Positions 49,333 to 58,274 are shown, numbered from the stretch's first letter. The stretch: DNA of 64,000 nucleotides from Nocardia brasiliensis NBRC 14402 (GCF_000308475.2 NZ_BAFT02000081.1:51368-115367); one strand, 5' to 3'. The notes: a model not told the origin generated them from the letters alone. Translations and numbers: made by a program.

Positions 49333-49929
49333 ATGCGTATTGCGGTGTACCTGGCTCATCCCCGGGCCGACGGTTTCAACGGGGCGCTCTTCGACGCGGT
49401 GGTCGACGAGCTACGGCAGCGTGGAGTAACGGTCCTCGCGCACGATCTGTACGCCGAGGGCTTCGATCCGCTGCTGACCGCGGCGGAGACCGGAACGCTC
49501 GTGGGTGCGGTCCCGGGCGACGAGCTGGTGCGCCGGCATCAGGAAGAGCTGGCCGAACTCGATGCGCTGGTCTTCGTGCACCCGAATTGGTGGGGGATGC
49601 CGCCCGCCATCCTGACCGGGTGGGTGCAGCGCGTGCTCACGCCCGCCGTGGCGTACAAGCTCGACACCGCGGCGGGTGCGCCGGTCGGCCTGCTCCGGGC
49701 GCGCCGGGCGCTGGTCCTCAACACCTCCGACACCACGGTGGAGCGCGAGCGGGACGTGTTCGGCGATCCGTTGCAGCAGATCTGGGCGGCCTGCGTGCTG
49801 CCCTACATCGGCGTCGACGATATTCGCCGCAAGGTCTTCCGAACGGTCACCGACTCGACCGCAGACCTCCGCTCCGGCTGGCTGGGCGAAGCGCGCGAGC
49901 TGGCCGCGGCCTTGGTGACCGACAGCTAG
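49333..49929 (+). CDS. Flavodoxin-like NAD(P)H:quinone oxidoreductase (Kef-ancillary/NQO1 family)
   Basis: A 198-residue flavoprotein: 'RIAVYLAHPRADGFNGALFDAVVDELRQRG' at the N-terminus is the FMN/FAD-binding start of the Flavodoxin_2 family, and 'LVFVHPNWWGMPPAILTGWVQRVL' (about 76-99) is its second hallmark. It should carry out two-electron reduction of quinones. No potassium channel gene is nearby. The ribosome binding site is weak ('TTGCCTCC'). Confidence 0.87.
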   Translation: MRIAVYLAHPRADGFNGALFDAVVDELRQRGVTVLAHDLYAEGFDPLLTAAETGTLVGAVPGDELVRRHQEELAELDALVFVHPNWWGMPPAILTGWVQRVLTPAVAYKLDTAAGAPVGLLRARRALVLNTSDTTVERERDVFGDPLQQIWAACVLPYIGVDDIRRKVFRTVTDSTADLRSGWLGEARELAAALVTDS

Positions 49930-49964
49930 GCGGGCCGGGGTGAGCGGATGCTCTCGTGTCCTGA

Positions 49965-50044
49965 TTGTTATCTCAAACAACAAAATGGTCGCTCGACTGG
50001 GTTGTGCGCTGGGTCACAGTCGAATATGTTGCAGCGAACAACAT
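49965..50044 (+). promoter_or_regulatory. Promoter and two candidate ROK operators of the sugar ABC operon
   Basis: A promoter is visible: TTGTGC (50002-50007), 17-bp spacer, TATGTT (50025-50030). The dyad ATGTTG-N7-CAACAT (50026-50044) overlaps the -10 box, and a second, TTGTT-N6-AACAA (49965-49980), lies upstream of the -35 box. Both share TGTT/AACA arms. Repression by the ROK protein encoded at the operon's end is inferred. Confidence 0.6.
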
Positions 50045-50103
50045 TCGCTCGACCTCGACCGCCCAGGCCTTTCCGGGGCGGTGGTTCCACGAAAGGCCCC
50101 CTC

Positions 50104-51180
50104 ATGCGTAAGGGCATTCTCGGCGTCGCGGCCGTCTCGGTCGCCTTGCTCACTTCGCTGACTGCTTGCGGCGACGACTCGAAGGATTCAGGGGGTGGGG
50201 CCAAGATCGGGGTGATCCTGCCGGACAGCAAGACTTCCGCGCGCTGGGAGACTGCGGACCGCAAGTACCTGCAGCAGGCGTTCGACTCGGCCGGGGTCAA
50301 GGCCGACATCCAGAACGCGCAGGGCGACAAGAACGCCTTCCAGACGATCGCCGATCAGATGATGACCAACGGCGCGTCGGTGCTGCTGATGACGAACCTG
50401 GACAGCGGCACCGGCAAAGCGGTGATCCAGAAGGCGAAGGCGCAGGGCGTCACGGTGATCGACTACGACCGGCTGACGCTGGGCGGCGGGGCCCAGTTCT
50501 ACGTGTCCTTCGACAACGTGAAGGTCGGCAGCCTGCTCGGCTCGGGCGTGGAGAAGTGCCTGTCCGACAAGAAGGCGGTCAATCCCGTGGTCGCGTACCT
50601 GAACGGCGGCCCGACCGACAACAACGCCACGCTGCTGAAGCAGGGTTACGACTCGGTGCTCAAGCCGAAGTTCGACGCGGGCCAGTTCGTGAAGGGTCCG
50701 GATCAGGCTGTGCCGGAATGGGACAACACCCAGGCGGGCACCATCTTCGAGCAGATGCTCACCGGCACACCGAATATCGGCGGGGTGGTCGCGGCCAACG
50801 ACGGACTGGCCAACGCCGCGATCGCAGTGCTGAAGAAGCAGAAGCTGAACGGGCAGGTCCCGGTCAGCGGCCAGGACGCCACGGTGCAGGGCCTGCAGAA
50901 CGTGCTCAAGGGCGACCAGTGCCTGACCGTCTACAAGGCGATCAAGAAGGAAGCCGAGGCTGCGGCCGAGCTGGCCATCGCGCTGACCAAGGGCCAGCAG
51001 GGACAGGCGAACGGCTCGGTGAAGGATCCGGAGTCCAAGTCCGACGTGCCCTCGGTGCTGTTGGAGCCCAAGCCGATCTACGCGGCCAACGTCAAGGATG
51101 TCGTCGCCGACGGCTACGTCACCAAGGACGAGCTGTGCACCGGTGAGTTCGCGAAACTCTGCGCGGACAACGGCATCTGA
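50104..51180 (+). CDS. Sugar ABC transporter substrate-binding lipoprotein (XylF/RbsB type)
   Basis: A 358-residue periplasmic-binding-fold protein. The signal peptide ends in lipobox 'LTAC' (Cys22). The binding domain starts 'KIGVILPDSKTSARWETADRKYLQQAF', very close to xylose-binding proteins, with 'VAANDGLANAAIAVLK' and 'VSGQDATVQGLQNVLKGDQCLTVYK' further on. It captures an aldose (xylose or similar) and delivers it to the permease encoded downstream. GAAAGG lies upstream of the ATG. A very stable hairpin follows the stop. Confidence 0.9.
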   Translation: MRKGILGVAAVSVALLTSLTACGDDSKDSGGGAKIGVILPDSKTSARWETADRKYLQQAFDSAGVKADIQNAQGDKNAFQTIADQMMTNGASVLLMTNLDSGTGKAVIQKAKAQGVTVIDYDRLTLGGGAQFYVSFDNVKVGSLLGSGVEKCLSDKKAVNPVVAYLNGGPTDNNATLLKQGYDSVLKPKFDAGQFVKGPDQAVPEWDNTQAGTIFEQMLTGTPNIGGVVAANDGLANAAIAVLKKQKLNGQVPVSGQDATVQGLQNVLKGDQCLTVYKAIKKEAEAAAELAIALTKGQQGQANGSVKDPESKSDVPSVLLEPKPIYAANVKDVVADGYVTKDELCTGEFAKLCADNGI

Positions 51181-51189
51181 TCCCGCCAC

Positions 51190-51229
51190 GCCCCTTCCGC
51201 CGTTTCGATGAGGGGACGGCGGACGGGGC
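51190..51229 (+). promoter_or_regulatory. Intercistronic hairpin between binding protein and ATPase genes
   Basis: GCCCC (51190-51194) with GGGGC (51225-51229), and CCGCCGT (51197-51203) with ACGGCGG (51216-51222): twelve base pairs with a symmetric 2-base internal loop. There is no T-run. Such elements after binding-protein genes usually protect the upstream mRNA or act as partial terminators, giving excess binding protein over transporter. Confidence 0.7.
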
Positions 51230-51246
51230 ACCCCTAGGAGCAGTAA

Positions 51247-51294
51247 ATGAGTGAAGCATCGCGCGGCGATTCGATCCGGGTGGTGGTCCGGTGA
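51247..51294 (+). CDS. 15-codon leader ORF overlapping the ATPase start
   Basis: ATG 51247 has the strong AGGAG of 51237-51241 and reads 'MSEASRGDSIRVVVR' before TGA 51292-51294, overlapping the ATPase GTG by 4 bases (GTGA). The ATPase gene has no good ribosome binding site of its own, so its translation probably depends on this short ORF. A frameshift error that once joined the two frames is the alternative. Confidence 0.5.
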   Translation: MSEASRGDSIRVVVR

Positions 51295-52073
51295 CCGGCG
51301 GGCACGGTACGCCGGTCGTCGAATTACGCGGCCTGCAAAAGAGTTTCGGACCGGTGCATGTCCTGCACGACGTTGCCTTTTCCGCCTACGCGGGTGAAGT
51401 GACGGCGCTCGTCGGCGACAACGGAGCCGGCAAGTCCACACTCGTCAAATGCATCGGCGGCACGCACCCGATCGATGCGGGGGAGTTCCTGTTCGAGGGC
51501 AATCCCGTTCAGGTGCACAGCCCGCGCGACGCCGCCGCGCTCGGCATCGAGATCGTGTACCAGGACCTGGCGCTCTGCGACAACCTCGACATCGTGCAGA
51601 ACATGTTCCTCGGCCGGGAGAAGAAGACCGGCATCGTGCTCGACGAGTACGCGATGGAGGAACTGGCCGGAAAGACCTTGGCCAGCTTGTCCGTTCGCAC
51701 GGTCAAGAGCGTGCGGCAGCAGGTGTCGAGCCTGTCCGGTGGGCAGCGGCAGACGGTGGCGATCGCCAAGGCCGTGCTGTGGAACAGCAAGGTGGTGATC
51801 CTGGACGAGCCGACCGCCGCGCTGGGCGTCGCGCAGACCCAGCAGGTGCTCGAACTGGTGCGCCGGCTGGCCGACCGCGGGCTCGCGGTGGTGCTCATCT
51901 CACACAACATGAACGACGTTTTCGCGGTATCGGATCGGATCGCGGCGCTGTACCTGGGCCGGATGGCGGCGCAGGTGCGGACCTCCGACGTGACGCACGG
52001 CCAAGTCGTGGAACTCATTACGGCAGGGCGCAGCGGCGATCTCGGCCTGGACGCGAACGGAGCCAATCGATGA
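51291..52073 (+). CDS. Sugar ABC transporter ATP-binding protein (single-domain)
   Basis: A 260-residue ATPase: Walker A 'GDNGAGKST' (about 42-50), Q-loop 'VYQDLALC', signature 'LSGGQRQ', Walker B 'KVVILDEPTAALG' and H-loop 'SHN'. Only one nucleotide-binding domain is present, unlike the double-domain RbsA/XylG of enterobacteria; the actinobacterial xylose-type ATPases are also short. It energises the permease encoded next, with which it overlaps by 4 bp. Confidence 0.9.
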   Translation: MTGGHGTPVVELRGLQKSFGPVHVLHDVAFSAYAGEVTALVGDNGAGKSTLVKCIGGTHPIDAGEFLFEGNPVQVHSPRDAAALGIEIVYQDLALCDNLDIVQNMFLGREKKTGIVLDEYAMEELAGKTLASLSVRTVKSVRQQVSSLSGGQRQTVAIAKAVLWNSKVVILDEPTAALGVAQTQQVLELVRRLADRGLAVVLISHNMNDVFAVSDRIAALYLGRMAAQVRTSDVTHGQVVELITAGRSGDLGLDANGANR

Positions 52074-53305
52074 GCCTGTTGGAGAAGGAAAAGCCCGCCA
52101 CCGCACCGGTTTCCGAGCTGGTGAACGAGTACGTCGGACGGGTGCGCAGCGGCGATATGGGCGCGCTGCCGTCGGTGCTGGCGCTGGTCATCCTGTCCTG
52201 TGTCTTCTGGGTCGCGCGCCCGGTCTTCATGTCCGAGGCCAACTTCGCGAACCTGTTCACCCAGGGCGCGGCGATCGCGGTGATCGCGATGGGCCTGATC
52301 TTCGTGCTGCTGCTCGGCGAGATCGACCTCTCGGCCGGATTCACCAGCGGTGTCTGCGCCGCGGTGCTCGCGGTGCTGCTCACCGATCGCGGCTGGCCCT
52401 GGTATGTGGCGGTGCTGGTCTCGCTGCTCACCGGTATGGTGATCGGCCTGACGATCGGCACCATCGTGGTCAAGATCGGCATCCCGTCGTTCGTGGTGAC
52501 GCTCGCGGCTTTCCTTGCGCTGCAAGGTGTCGCGCTGAAGATCATGGACAACGGCCGCAATATCTCCATCCGCGACGACACCATCCTGGCCATCGCGAAC
52601 AAGAACGTCCCGCCGCTGCTCGGCTGGCTGATGTACGTGCTCCTGGTCGCCGGGTTCGCGGTGCTCCAGTATCGAAAACTGCGGGCCCGCAACAAACTCG
52701 GGCTGACCGGCGAGACCATGCCGGTGATCGTGGCGCGGATCGTCGCGGTGGCGGTCGTGCTCGGCATCGCGGTGCTGGTGCTCAACGGGGAACGCAGCCG
52801 CAACCCGGAACTGCACTCGCTCAAGGGGATGCCGATCGTCGTTCCGCTGATCGCGGTCCTGCTGCTGCTGTGGACCTTCGTGCTCAACCGCACGTCGTTC
52901 GGCAGGCATATCTACGCGGTCGGCGGGAACGCCGAAGCGGCGCGGCGCGCCGGGATCACGGTGGATCGGGTGAAAATCACCGCGTTCGTGCTGTGTTCGA
53001 CGATGGCCGCGGTCGGCGGTCTGGTCGCGGCGTCGCGCGCCAATTCGGTCGACCCCAACACCGGCGGCAGCAGCGTGCTGCTGCTCGCGGTCGGCGCGGC
53101 GGTCATCGGCGGTACCAGCCTGTTCGGTGGCCGGGGCCGGATGCTGGACGCGGTACTCGGTGCCGCGGTGGTAGCCGTGATCGACAACGGCATGGGGTTG
53201 ATGGGCTACAGCGCGGGCACGAAATTCGTTGTGACAGGATTTGTGCTGCTTTTGGCGGCCGGCGTGGACGCGTTGTCGCGCAAACGCACCCGCCTCGGCG
53301 GTTAG
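52070..53305 (+). CDS. Sugar ABC transporter permease (XylH/RbsC type)
   Basis: A 411-residue membrane protein with about ten to twelve helices. Family motifs: 'GAAIAVIAMGLIFVLLLGEIDLSAGFTSG', 'IGIPSFVVTLAAFLALQGVALKI', and the EAA-like loop region 'TSFGRHIYAVGGNAEAARRAGITVDRVK'. A central extra segment (residues about 195-260) as in XylH is present. Forms the membrane channel of the sugar importer. Confidence 0.9.
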   Translation: MSLLEKEKPATAPVSELVNEYVGRVRSGDMGALPSVLALVILSCVFWVARPVFMSEANFANLFTQGAAIAVIAMGLIFVLLLGEIDLSAGFTSGVCAAVLAVLLTDRGWPWYVAVLVSLLTGMVIGLTIGTIVVKIGIPSFVVTLAAFLALQGVALKIMDNGRNISIRDDTILAIANKNVPPLLGWLMYVLLVAGFAVLQYRKLRARNKLGLTGETMPVIVARIVAVAVVLGIAVLVLNGERSRNPELHSLKGMPIVVPLIAVLLLLWTFVLNRTSFGRHIYAVGGNAEAARRAGITVDRVKITAFVLCSTMAAVGGLVAASRANSVDPNTGGSSVLLLAVGAAVIGGTSLFGGRGRMLDAVLGAAVVAVIDNGMGLMGYSAGTKFVVTGFVLLLAAGVDALSRKRTRLGG

Positions 53306-53348
53306 CTGCCCGGGTACCGAGGACACGAGACGCGGAGAGGCGGTGACC

Positions 53349-54557
53349 ATGCGACCGGCTTCTTCGCCGGAGGAGATCCGCAGACGGAATCTGGCCGTGC
53401 TGCTGCGGCACGTGCACCGGGACGGCCAGGTCTCGCGCGCCACGCTCGCCGAGCGAATGGGGTTGAACCGCAGCACCATCCTGGCCCTGACGGCCGATCT
53501 CGCCGCCGCCGGTCTGATCAGGGAGGAACTTCCCGGTCAGACCGGCAAGGCGGGACGCCCGTCGCTGGTGGTGCGCCCGGAGTCGGACCGGGTCTACGTC
53601 GTCGCGCTCGATGTCGGGGCCGATCGACTGGCCGCGGCTCGGGTGGGGTTGGGCGGCTCTGTGCTCGATCAGGTCGAAACCGTGCGCCCGACAGGGACTT
53701 TCGATCCCGGTGACGTGATCGACACGCTGGCGTCGATGGCGCGCGGTTTGATCGGCGGGGCCGCGGGCGAGGCTCGATGCGTCGGTGTCGGGGTGGCGTT
53801 CTGCGGCATGGTGCGCGAAGAGGACGGCGTCGTCCGTTACGGCCCGAACATCGGCTGGGTCGATGTGCCCTTCGGCGAGCACCTGACTCGGCAACTCGAT
53901 CTCGGCCTGCGGGTGGTGGTCGGCAACAACGCCAATCTCGGCGCGCTCGCCGAATGCGAGCGCGGCGTCGGGGCCGGCCTGTCCGATCTGATCTATCTGC
54001 ACGGCGACGTCGGTATCGGCGGCGGCATCATCATGGGGGGCCAGCTGCTCGGGGGAGAAGGCGGCTACGCGGGCGAGGTCGGCCACATGGTGGTGAACCG
54101 GGACGGACGGCCCTGCGCCTGCGGATCGCGCGGCTGCCTGGAGGCCGAGGCGGGCGAGCTGGGCCTGATCGCGGCCGCGGGTCGTACCGATCCGCCGGGC
54201 CGCGCCGCGGTGGAGGCGATCGTGGAGGCCGCGGCCCGCGGCGACTCGACGGCCCGGGACGCGCTGCATCAGGTAGGGGACTGGCTCGGGTACGGCGTCG
54301 CGAACCTGGTGAACATCTTCAACCCGTCGATGGTCGTCTTCGGCGGGGTGCTGCGGGAGATCTATCTCGCCTCGGCGGCGCAGGTGCGCAGCCGGGTGGC
54401 GGTAGAGAGCCTGCTCGCGGTCCGCGAGCGGGTGCGACTGCGCACCTCGTCCCTGGGCGGCGATGCGACCCTGATCGGCGCGGCCGAGCTGGCCTTCGCC
54501 GACGTGCTCACCGACCCGGTGCAGACGCTGGCCCGGATCTCCGCCGCGGGCGCATGA
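53349..54557 (+). CDS. ROK-family transcriptional repressor (XylR/NagC type)
   Basis: A 402-residue protein. N-terminal winged helix-turn-helix ('VSRATLAERMGLNRSTILALTADLAAAGLI', about 27-57), then a sugar-kinase-like ROK domain with 'GDVGIGGGIIMGG' and the zinc motif 'CACGSRGCLEAEA'. As the last gene of the sugar ABC region it probably represses the operon and is released by the imported sugar. ATG 53349 was chosen over GTG 53343 for its 8-base spacing from GGAGAGG. Confidence 0.9.
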   Translation: MRPASSPEEIRRRNLAVLLRHVHRDGQVSRATLAERMGLNRSTILALTADLAAAGLIREELPGQTGKAGRPSLVVRPESDRVYVVALDVGADRLAAARVGLGGSVLDQVETVRPTGTFDPGDVIDTLASMARGLIGGAAGEARCVGVGVAFCGMVREEDGVVRYGPNIGWVDVPFGEHLTRQLDLGLRVVVGNNANLGALAECERGVGAGLSDLIYLHGDVGIGGGIIMGGQLLGGEGGYAGEVGHMVVNRDGRPCACGSRGCLEAEAGELGLIAAAGRTDPPGRAAVEAIVEAAARGDSTARDALHQVGDWLGYGVANLVNIFNPSMVVFGGVLREIYLASAAQVRSRVAVESLLAVRERVRLRTSSLGGDATLIGAAELAFADVLTDPVQTLARISAAGA

Positions 54558-54719
54558 AATCGGGTGTGCGCCAACCCCCGTCGCTTCCGATCTACCCGCA
54601 GGCCACCGAACCCGACTATCATTCGCACAGCACTGTCCGGGTGATCAGGCACACGACGCCCGGGTGGGTAGGCCGGTCTGGTGCGGCGAGTTCGATCGTG
54701 AGCAAATAAAGGGGTTTCG

Positions 54720-55529
54720 ATGGATAGGCCGGCGTGGGCACCCGAGGGCGTGGATATGCAGCAGGCGAGCCCGGCGCGTATGTATGACGCGTTGCTCGGG
54801 GGTTCGCACAATTTCGAGATCGACCGCAAAGCCGCGGAGATGGGCAAGACGCTGGTGCCCGATTTGCCCAGGTTGGCGCTGAGCAACCGCGCCTTCCTGC
54901 GGCGTGCGGTGCGTTTCCTGGCCGATTCCGGAATTCGCCAATTCCTCGATATCGGGTCGGGGATTCCGACAGCCGGAAATGTGCACGAGGTGGTGCAGAG
55001 TATTGACCCCGATATCCGCGTCCTCTATGCGGATATCGATCCGGTGGCCGTGGCGCATTCGCGGGCGATCCTGCGCGGAAACGACCGGGCGGGCGCGATC
55101 GAGGCGGATCTGCGCAAGCCGGACGAACTGCTCGCCAAGGCGGGCGACACCGGCTTGATCGATTTCGACCAACCGGTCGGTCTATTGCTGGTCGCGGTGC
55201 TGCACCTGCTCGCCGACAGTGACGAGCCGATCGCCAAGGTGGCGCAGCTGCGCGCCGCGGTCCAGCCAGGTAGCTACGTGGCGATCTCGCATCTGACCTC
55301 CGAGCTGCGGCCCGAGGACGCGAGCAAACTCGGCGACAACGCGACGAACAAGGAACGAATCGGTATCCATTTTCGCGATCGTCACGGGATCGTCGCTATG
55401 TTCGAAGGATGGGAGCTGGTCGAGCCCGGCGTGGTGGAGTTGCCGGTCTGGCGCCCGGAGTCGGACCGCGATCTGCACGAGACGCCGGGCCGTTCGCTCG
55501 GTCTGGCCGGCGTCGGCCGAAAGGCCTGA
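54720..55529 (+). CDS. SAM-dependent methyltransferase, DUF574 family
   Basis: A 269-residue member of the actinobacterial DUF574 family. Diagnostic pieces are 'PARMYDALLGGSHNFEIDRKAAE' near the N-terminus, the SAM-binding 'QFLDIGSGIPTAGNVHEV' and 'VLYADIDPVAVAHSRAIL'. Substrates are unknown for the family; in Streptomyces and Nocardia many copies occur beside regulators. It precedes the GGDEF gene by 32 bases and may be co-transcribed. Confidence 0.88.
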   Translation: MDRPAWAPEGVDMQQASPARMYDALLGGSHNFEIDRKAAEMGKTLVPDLPRLALSNRAFLRRAVRFLADSGIRQFLDIGSGIPTAGNVHEVVQSIDPDIRVLYADIDPVAVAHSRAILRGNDRAGAIEADLRKPDELLAKAGDTGLIDFDQPVGLLLVAVLHLLADSDEPIAKVAQLRAAVQPGSYVAISHLTSELRPEDASKLGDNATNKERIGIHFRDRHGIVAMFEGWELVEPGVVELPVWRPESDRDLHETPGRSLGLAGVGRKA

Positions 55530-55561
55530 AGCCCGACCACGAGCCGGCAGGGGGTCCCTGA

Positions 55562-56854
55562 GTGGGGTCGCAGGAGCTAGCGGTGCGGTGGGCCGACGCG
55601 CTCGACGGCGCGGTGGCTCCCACGCTCACGCGATCCCAGATCGAAGCCATGCTGGCCGGACTGGCCGATGCCCTGGCGGCGGTGGTGCTCGGCACCGCCG
55701 AGCTCGCCGTGGCCAGGGAGGCGGCCGCGGTGCTGATCGCGGCGAACTATCGCGACGCGGTGGCGGTCAGCCGCTCGGTGGTGGTGATCTGCCGGGATCT
55801 GGTGGACGACCTGTGCCCGGCGCACAGTGGACCGGAGTACGAGCGGATCCGGGACCGGGCCGTGCTCGCCGCCGCGGAGTTCGCGGCGGGCTGCACCGCG
55901 GCCCTGCGCTCGGCGGCGCTGGCCGAACAGGAGGCGACCCTGGTCGCGACCTTGGCCGCGGCCCAGGAGGCCGAGGCGAAGCGGCAGCTCTCGGAGGCCA
56001 GGTTCGCCGCGGTCTTCGCGGGCGCGTCGGTCGGCATCGGCACCATCGATGTGATGGGCAACGTGCTCGACTCGAACGCGGCGATGGCCGACATGCTCGG
56101 TCTCCCGGTGGAGGTGATGCCGGGGCGTTCGGTCGCCGAACTGCTCGGGCCCGCGAACATCGGCTACGCCTTCGATGAACTGCAGCGGCTGCTCAGCGGC
56201 GCGGCGGACCGATTCCGGCTGGAGACCGACCATCTGCGGCCCGACGGCACCGTCACCACCATCGACCTGTCGATGTCGGCTGTGCGCGACAACACCGGCC
56301 AGGTGCGGTTCCTGATCGGCGTCGCGGTCGACGTCACCGAACGCAAGCAACTGGCCGACCGGCTGTGGCACGACGCCAATCACGACAGCCTCACCGGACT
56401 GCCGAACCGCACGCTGTTCTTCGACCGGCTGGCGAACGCCGATCCGCCGATCGGCGTGTGCTACCTGGATCTGGACGGCTTCAAGGAGATCAACGACGTC
56501 TGGGGACACACCGTGGGCGACAAGGTGTTACGCGTCGTCGGGGAGCGACTACAGGGCGCCGTGGTGCCGTTCGGCGGATTGGTCGCGCGGCTCGGCGGCG
56601 ACGAATTCATCGTATTGGTCGAAAAGTGTTCTTGTGCAGAGCAATTGGCCAAGGTGTCGGCCGCGCTGGCGCAGTCGCTGGTGCAGCCGATAGCCGTGCA
56701 GAATCATCTGGTGACCGTCGGCGCCAGCATCGGCACCGTCTTCCTCGACGAAGTACCCGCCGCCCCCGACGAACTCATGCACGCGGCCGATACGGCCATG
56801 TACCGCAACAAGGCCGCCCAGGGTGCCCGTCCGCTGCGGTTCCGGGAACGCTGA
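55562..56854 (+). CDS. PAS-GGDEF diguanylate cyclase
   Basis: A 430-residue cytoplasmic signalling protein: an N-terminal helical region (about 1-140), a PAS domain (about 148-265, ending 'VDVTERKQLADRL'), and a GGDEF domain (about 270-425) with 'HDSLTGLPNRTLF', 'CYLDLDGFKEIND' and an intact GGDEF at 345-349. It should make cyclic di-GMP. The RxxD inhibitory site expected five residues before GGDEF is absent ('GGLVARL'), so product inhibition may be weak. No EAL domain is attached. GTG start. Confidence 0.88.
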   Translation: MGSQELAVRWADALDGAVAPTLTRSQIEAMLAGLADALAAVVLGTAELAVAREAAAVLIAANYRDAVAVSRSVVVICRDLVDDLCPAHSGPEYERIRDRAVLAAAEFAAGCTAALRSAALAEQEATLVATLAAAQEAEAKRQLSEARFAAVFAGASVGIGTIDVMGNVLDSNAAMADMLGLPVEVMPGRSVAELLGPANIGYAFDELQRLLSGAADRFRLETDHLRPDGTVTTIDLSMSAVRDNTGQVRFLIGVAVDVTERKQLADRLWHDANHDSLTGLPNRTLFFDRLANADPPIGVCYLDLDGFKEINDVWGHTVGDKVLRVVGERLQGAVVPFGGLVARLGGDEFIVLVEKCSCAEQLAKVSAALAQSLVQPIAVQNHLVTVGASIGTVFLDEVPAAPDELMHAADTAMYRNKAAQGARPLRFRER

Positions 56855-56860
56855 GCGAAT

Positions 56861-57181
56861 TCACCCGGTCGTCGCCGGATCGTCAAGGTCGGCCAAGCTT
56901 TTCGGCACGAAGAACGGCGGGGTGCTGCGGCCCGAGACCCGGTAGCGATCCCAGAAATCGAGGTCGCCGAACACGGCCGCCGCAGTGCCGAACGCGGTCT
57001 CGACCGTCCCCTCCGCACGGTCGCCCACCGCGTCGGCGAGCTCCGCATTCGGCAGGATCCGCCCGTACCAGCGATAGATTCCGTCGATGCCCTGGAAGTG
57101 CCCGCGCAGCACCAGCTCTACCGCGATATCCCGGCCGCCGATGGTGACGGTCGCGGGGCCCGCGTAGTCGTAGTCGTCCAT
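56861..57181 (-). CDS. DUF4873 protein, copy A (distal end of the oxygenase operon)
   Basis: A 106-residue protein: 'YAGPATVTIGGRDIAVELVLRGHFQGIDGIYRWYGRILPN' and 'FWDRYRVSGRSTPPFFV' are DUF4873 signatures. In mycobacteria this domain also occurs fused to flavin monooxygenases, which points to a role with oxygenases. It is the last gene of the minus-strand set, 7 bases after the reductase gene. A second DUF4873 gene lies divergently at the other end of the locus. Confidence 0.82.
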   Translation of the reverse strand: MDDYDYAGPATVTIGGRDIAVELVLRGHFQGIDGIYRWYGRILPNAELADAVGDRAEGTVETAFGTAAAVFGDLDFWDRYRVSGRSTPPFFVPKSLADLDDPATTG

Positions 57182-57188
57182 CGGTGCG

Positions 57189-58274
57189 CTATTGGTCGAA
57201 GGCGATGTCGACGTGCTCGGTCAGCGGGACCGACTGGCAGGCCAGCGTGAGACCGAGCGCGAGATCGGCATCGACCAGTGTGTCGTTGCGGAGCATGCGG
57301 ACCTCGCCCGAACGCACCGTGCAGGCGCAGGCGCTGCACGCGCCCTCCCGGCAGGAGTACGGCGCATCGTGACCGGCGGCCAGCAGCACATCGAGCAAGG
57401 GGGTGTGCCGAGGCCAGGCCAGCTCGAGCCGCCTGCCGTCGAGGTGCACCGTCGCCGTGGCCGGTGTTCCGGCGTCGTCCGCGGCGAGCACGATATCGGC
57501 GAAGGGATCGCCGGTCAGCGATTGATAGATCTCGGTGTGCACGTGCCGTTCGCTCATGCCCGCCGCGAGCATCGCCGCCCGTGCCGTCCGCATGAAAGCC
57601 GCAGGCCCGCAGAGGAAAGCGTCGAATCCGGTATACGGCCAGAGTCGTTCGGTGAGCGCCGCGGCGGTGGGCAGGCCCATGCTCGACGCCAGCCAGTGGT
57701 CGACGATCAGGCGGTCCGGATACTCCGTCATCATCCCGGTCAGTTCCGTGCCGAAGATGACCGAGCCCGCGTCGCGGTTGGCATAGAACAGGTAGGTCGT
57801 TCCGGTGCCCGCGAGCAACGCAGACTTGATGATCGACATGACCGGGGTGATCCCGCTCCCCGCGGCGATCATCAGCAGGTCGGCGTCCAGTGATTTCGGT
57901 GTGAAGACACCGGACGGGGACAGCATCGTCACGCGCAGGCCGGGAACAGCGTTGTCACACAGCCAGTTCGAGGCGTAGCCGCCCTCGGTCCGTTTGACGG
58001 TGATGATCAGATCGTCGTCGAGGTGCGGCGAACTCGACAACGAGTAGCAGCGTGCCACCGAGCCGGTCCGGGCACTCGGGATCCGCAACGTCAGGAATTG
58101 GCCTGGGCGGTAACGGAATCGGGGGACGAGCAGATCAGGCACCTCGAAGACGAGCGAGACGGTGTCCGGCGTCTCGCGGATCACCTCCACGATCGTCAAT
58201 TCGTGCACATGGGTATTCGCCGTAGCGGCGGGCGCCTGGCCGGTCCGCGGCGGCGCGACCTCCGGTTCGGTCAT
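57189..58274 (-). CDS. Ferredoxin-NAD(P)H reductase with C-terminal [2Fe-2S] domain
   Basis: A 361-residue electron-transfer protein: FAD domain with 'RCYSLSSSPHLDD' (about 85-97), NAD domain with 'MIAAGSGITPVMSIIKSAL' and 'FLCGPAAFMRTAR', then a plant-type ferredoxin domain with cluster ligands in 'CREGACSACAC' and 'LACQ'. It is of the phenol-hydroxylase/HmpR-like reductase type used to feed electrons to diiron or Rieske oxygenases. It follows the AurF-like gene by 2 bases and surely supplies it. The start could be GTG 58280, which would overlap the upstream stop. Confidence 0.9.
   Translation of the reverse strand: MTEPEVAPPRTGQAPAATANTHVHELTIVEVIRETPDTVSLVFEVPDLLVPRFRYRPGQFLTLRIPSARTGSVARCYSLSSSPHLDDDLIITVKRTEGGYASNWLCDNAVPGLRVTMLSPSGVFTPKSLDADLLMIAAGSGITPVMSIIKSALLAGTGTTYLFYANRDAGSVIFGTELTGMMTEYPDRLIVDHWLASSMGLPTAAALTERLWPYTGFDAFLCGPAAFMRTARAAMLAAGMSERHVHTEIYQSLTGDPFADIVLAADDAGTPATATVHLDGRRLELAWPRHTPLLDVLLAAGHDAPYSCREGACSACACTVRSGEVRMLRNDTLVDADLALGLTLACQSVPLTEHVDIAFDQ

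Noticed and set aside
49948..50103. N-terminal extension of the sugar-binding protein
   Set aside because: Covers the promoter and operators and would remove the signal peptide and lipobox from the N-terminus.
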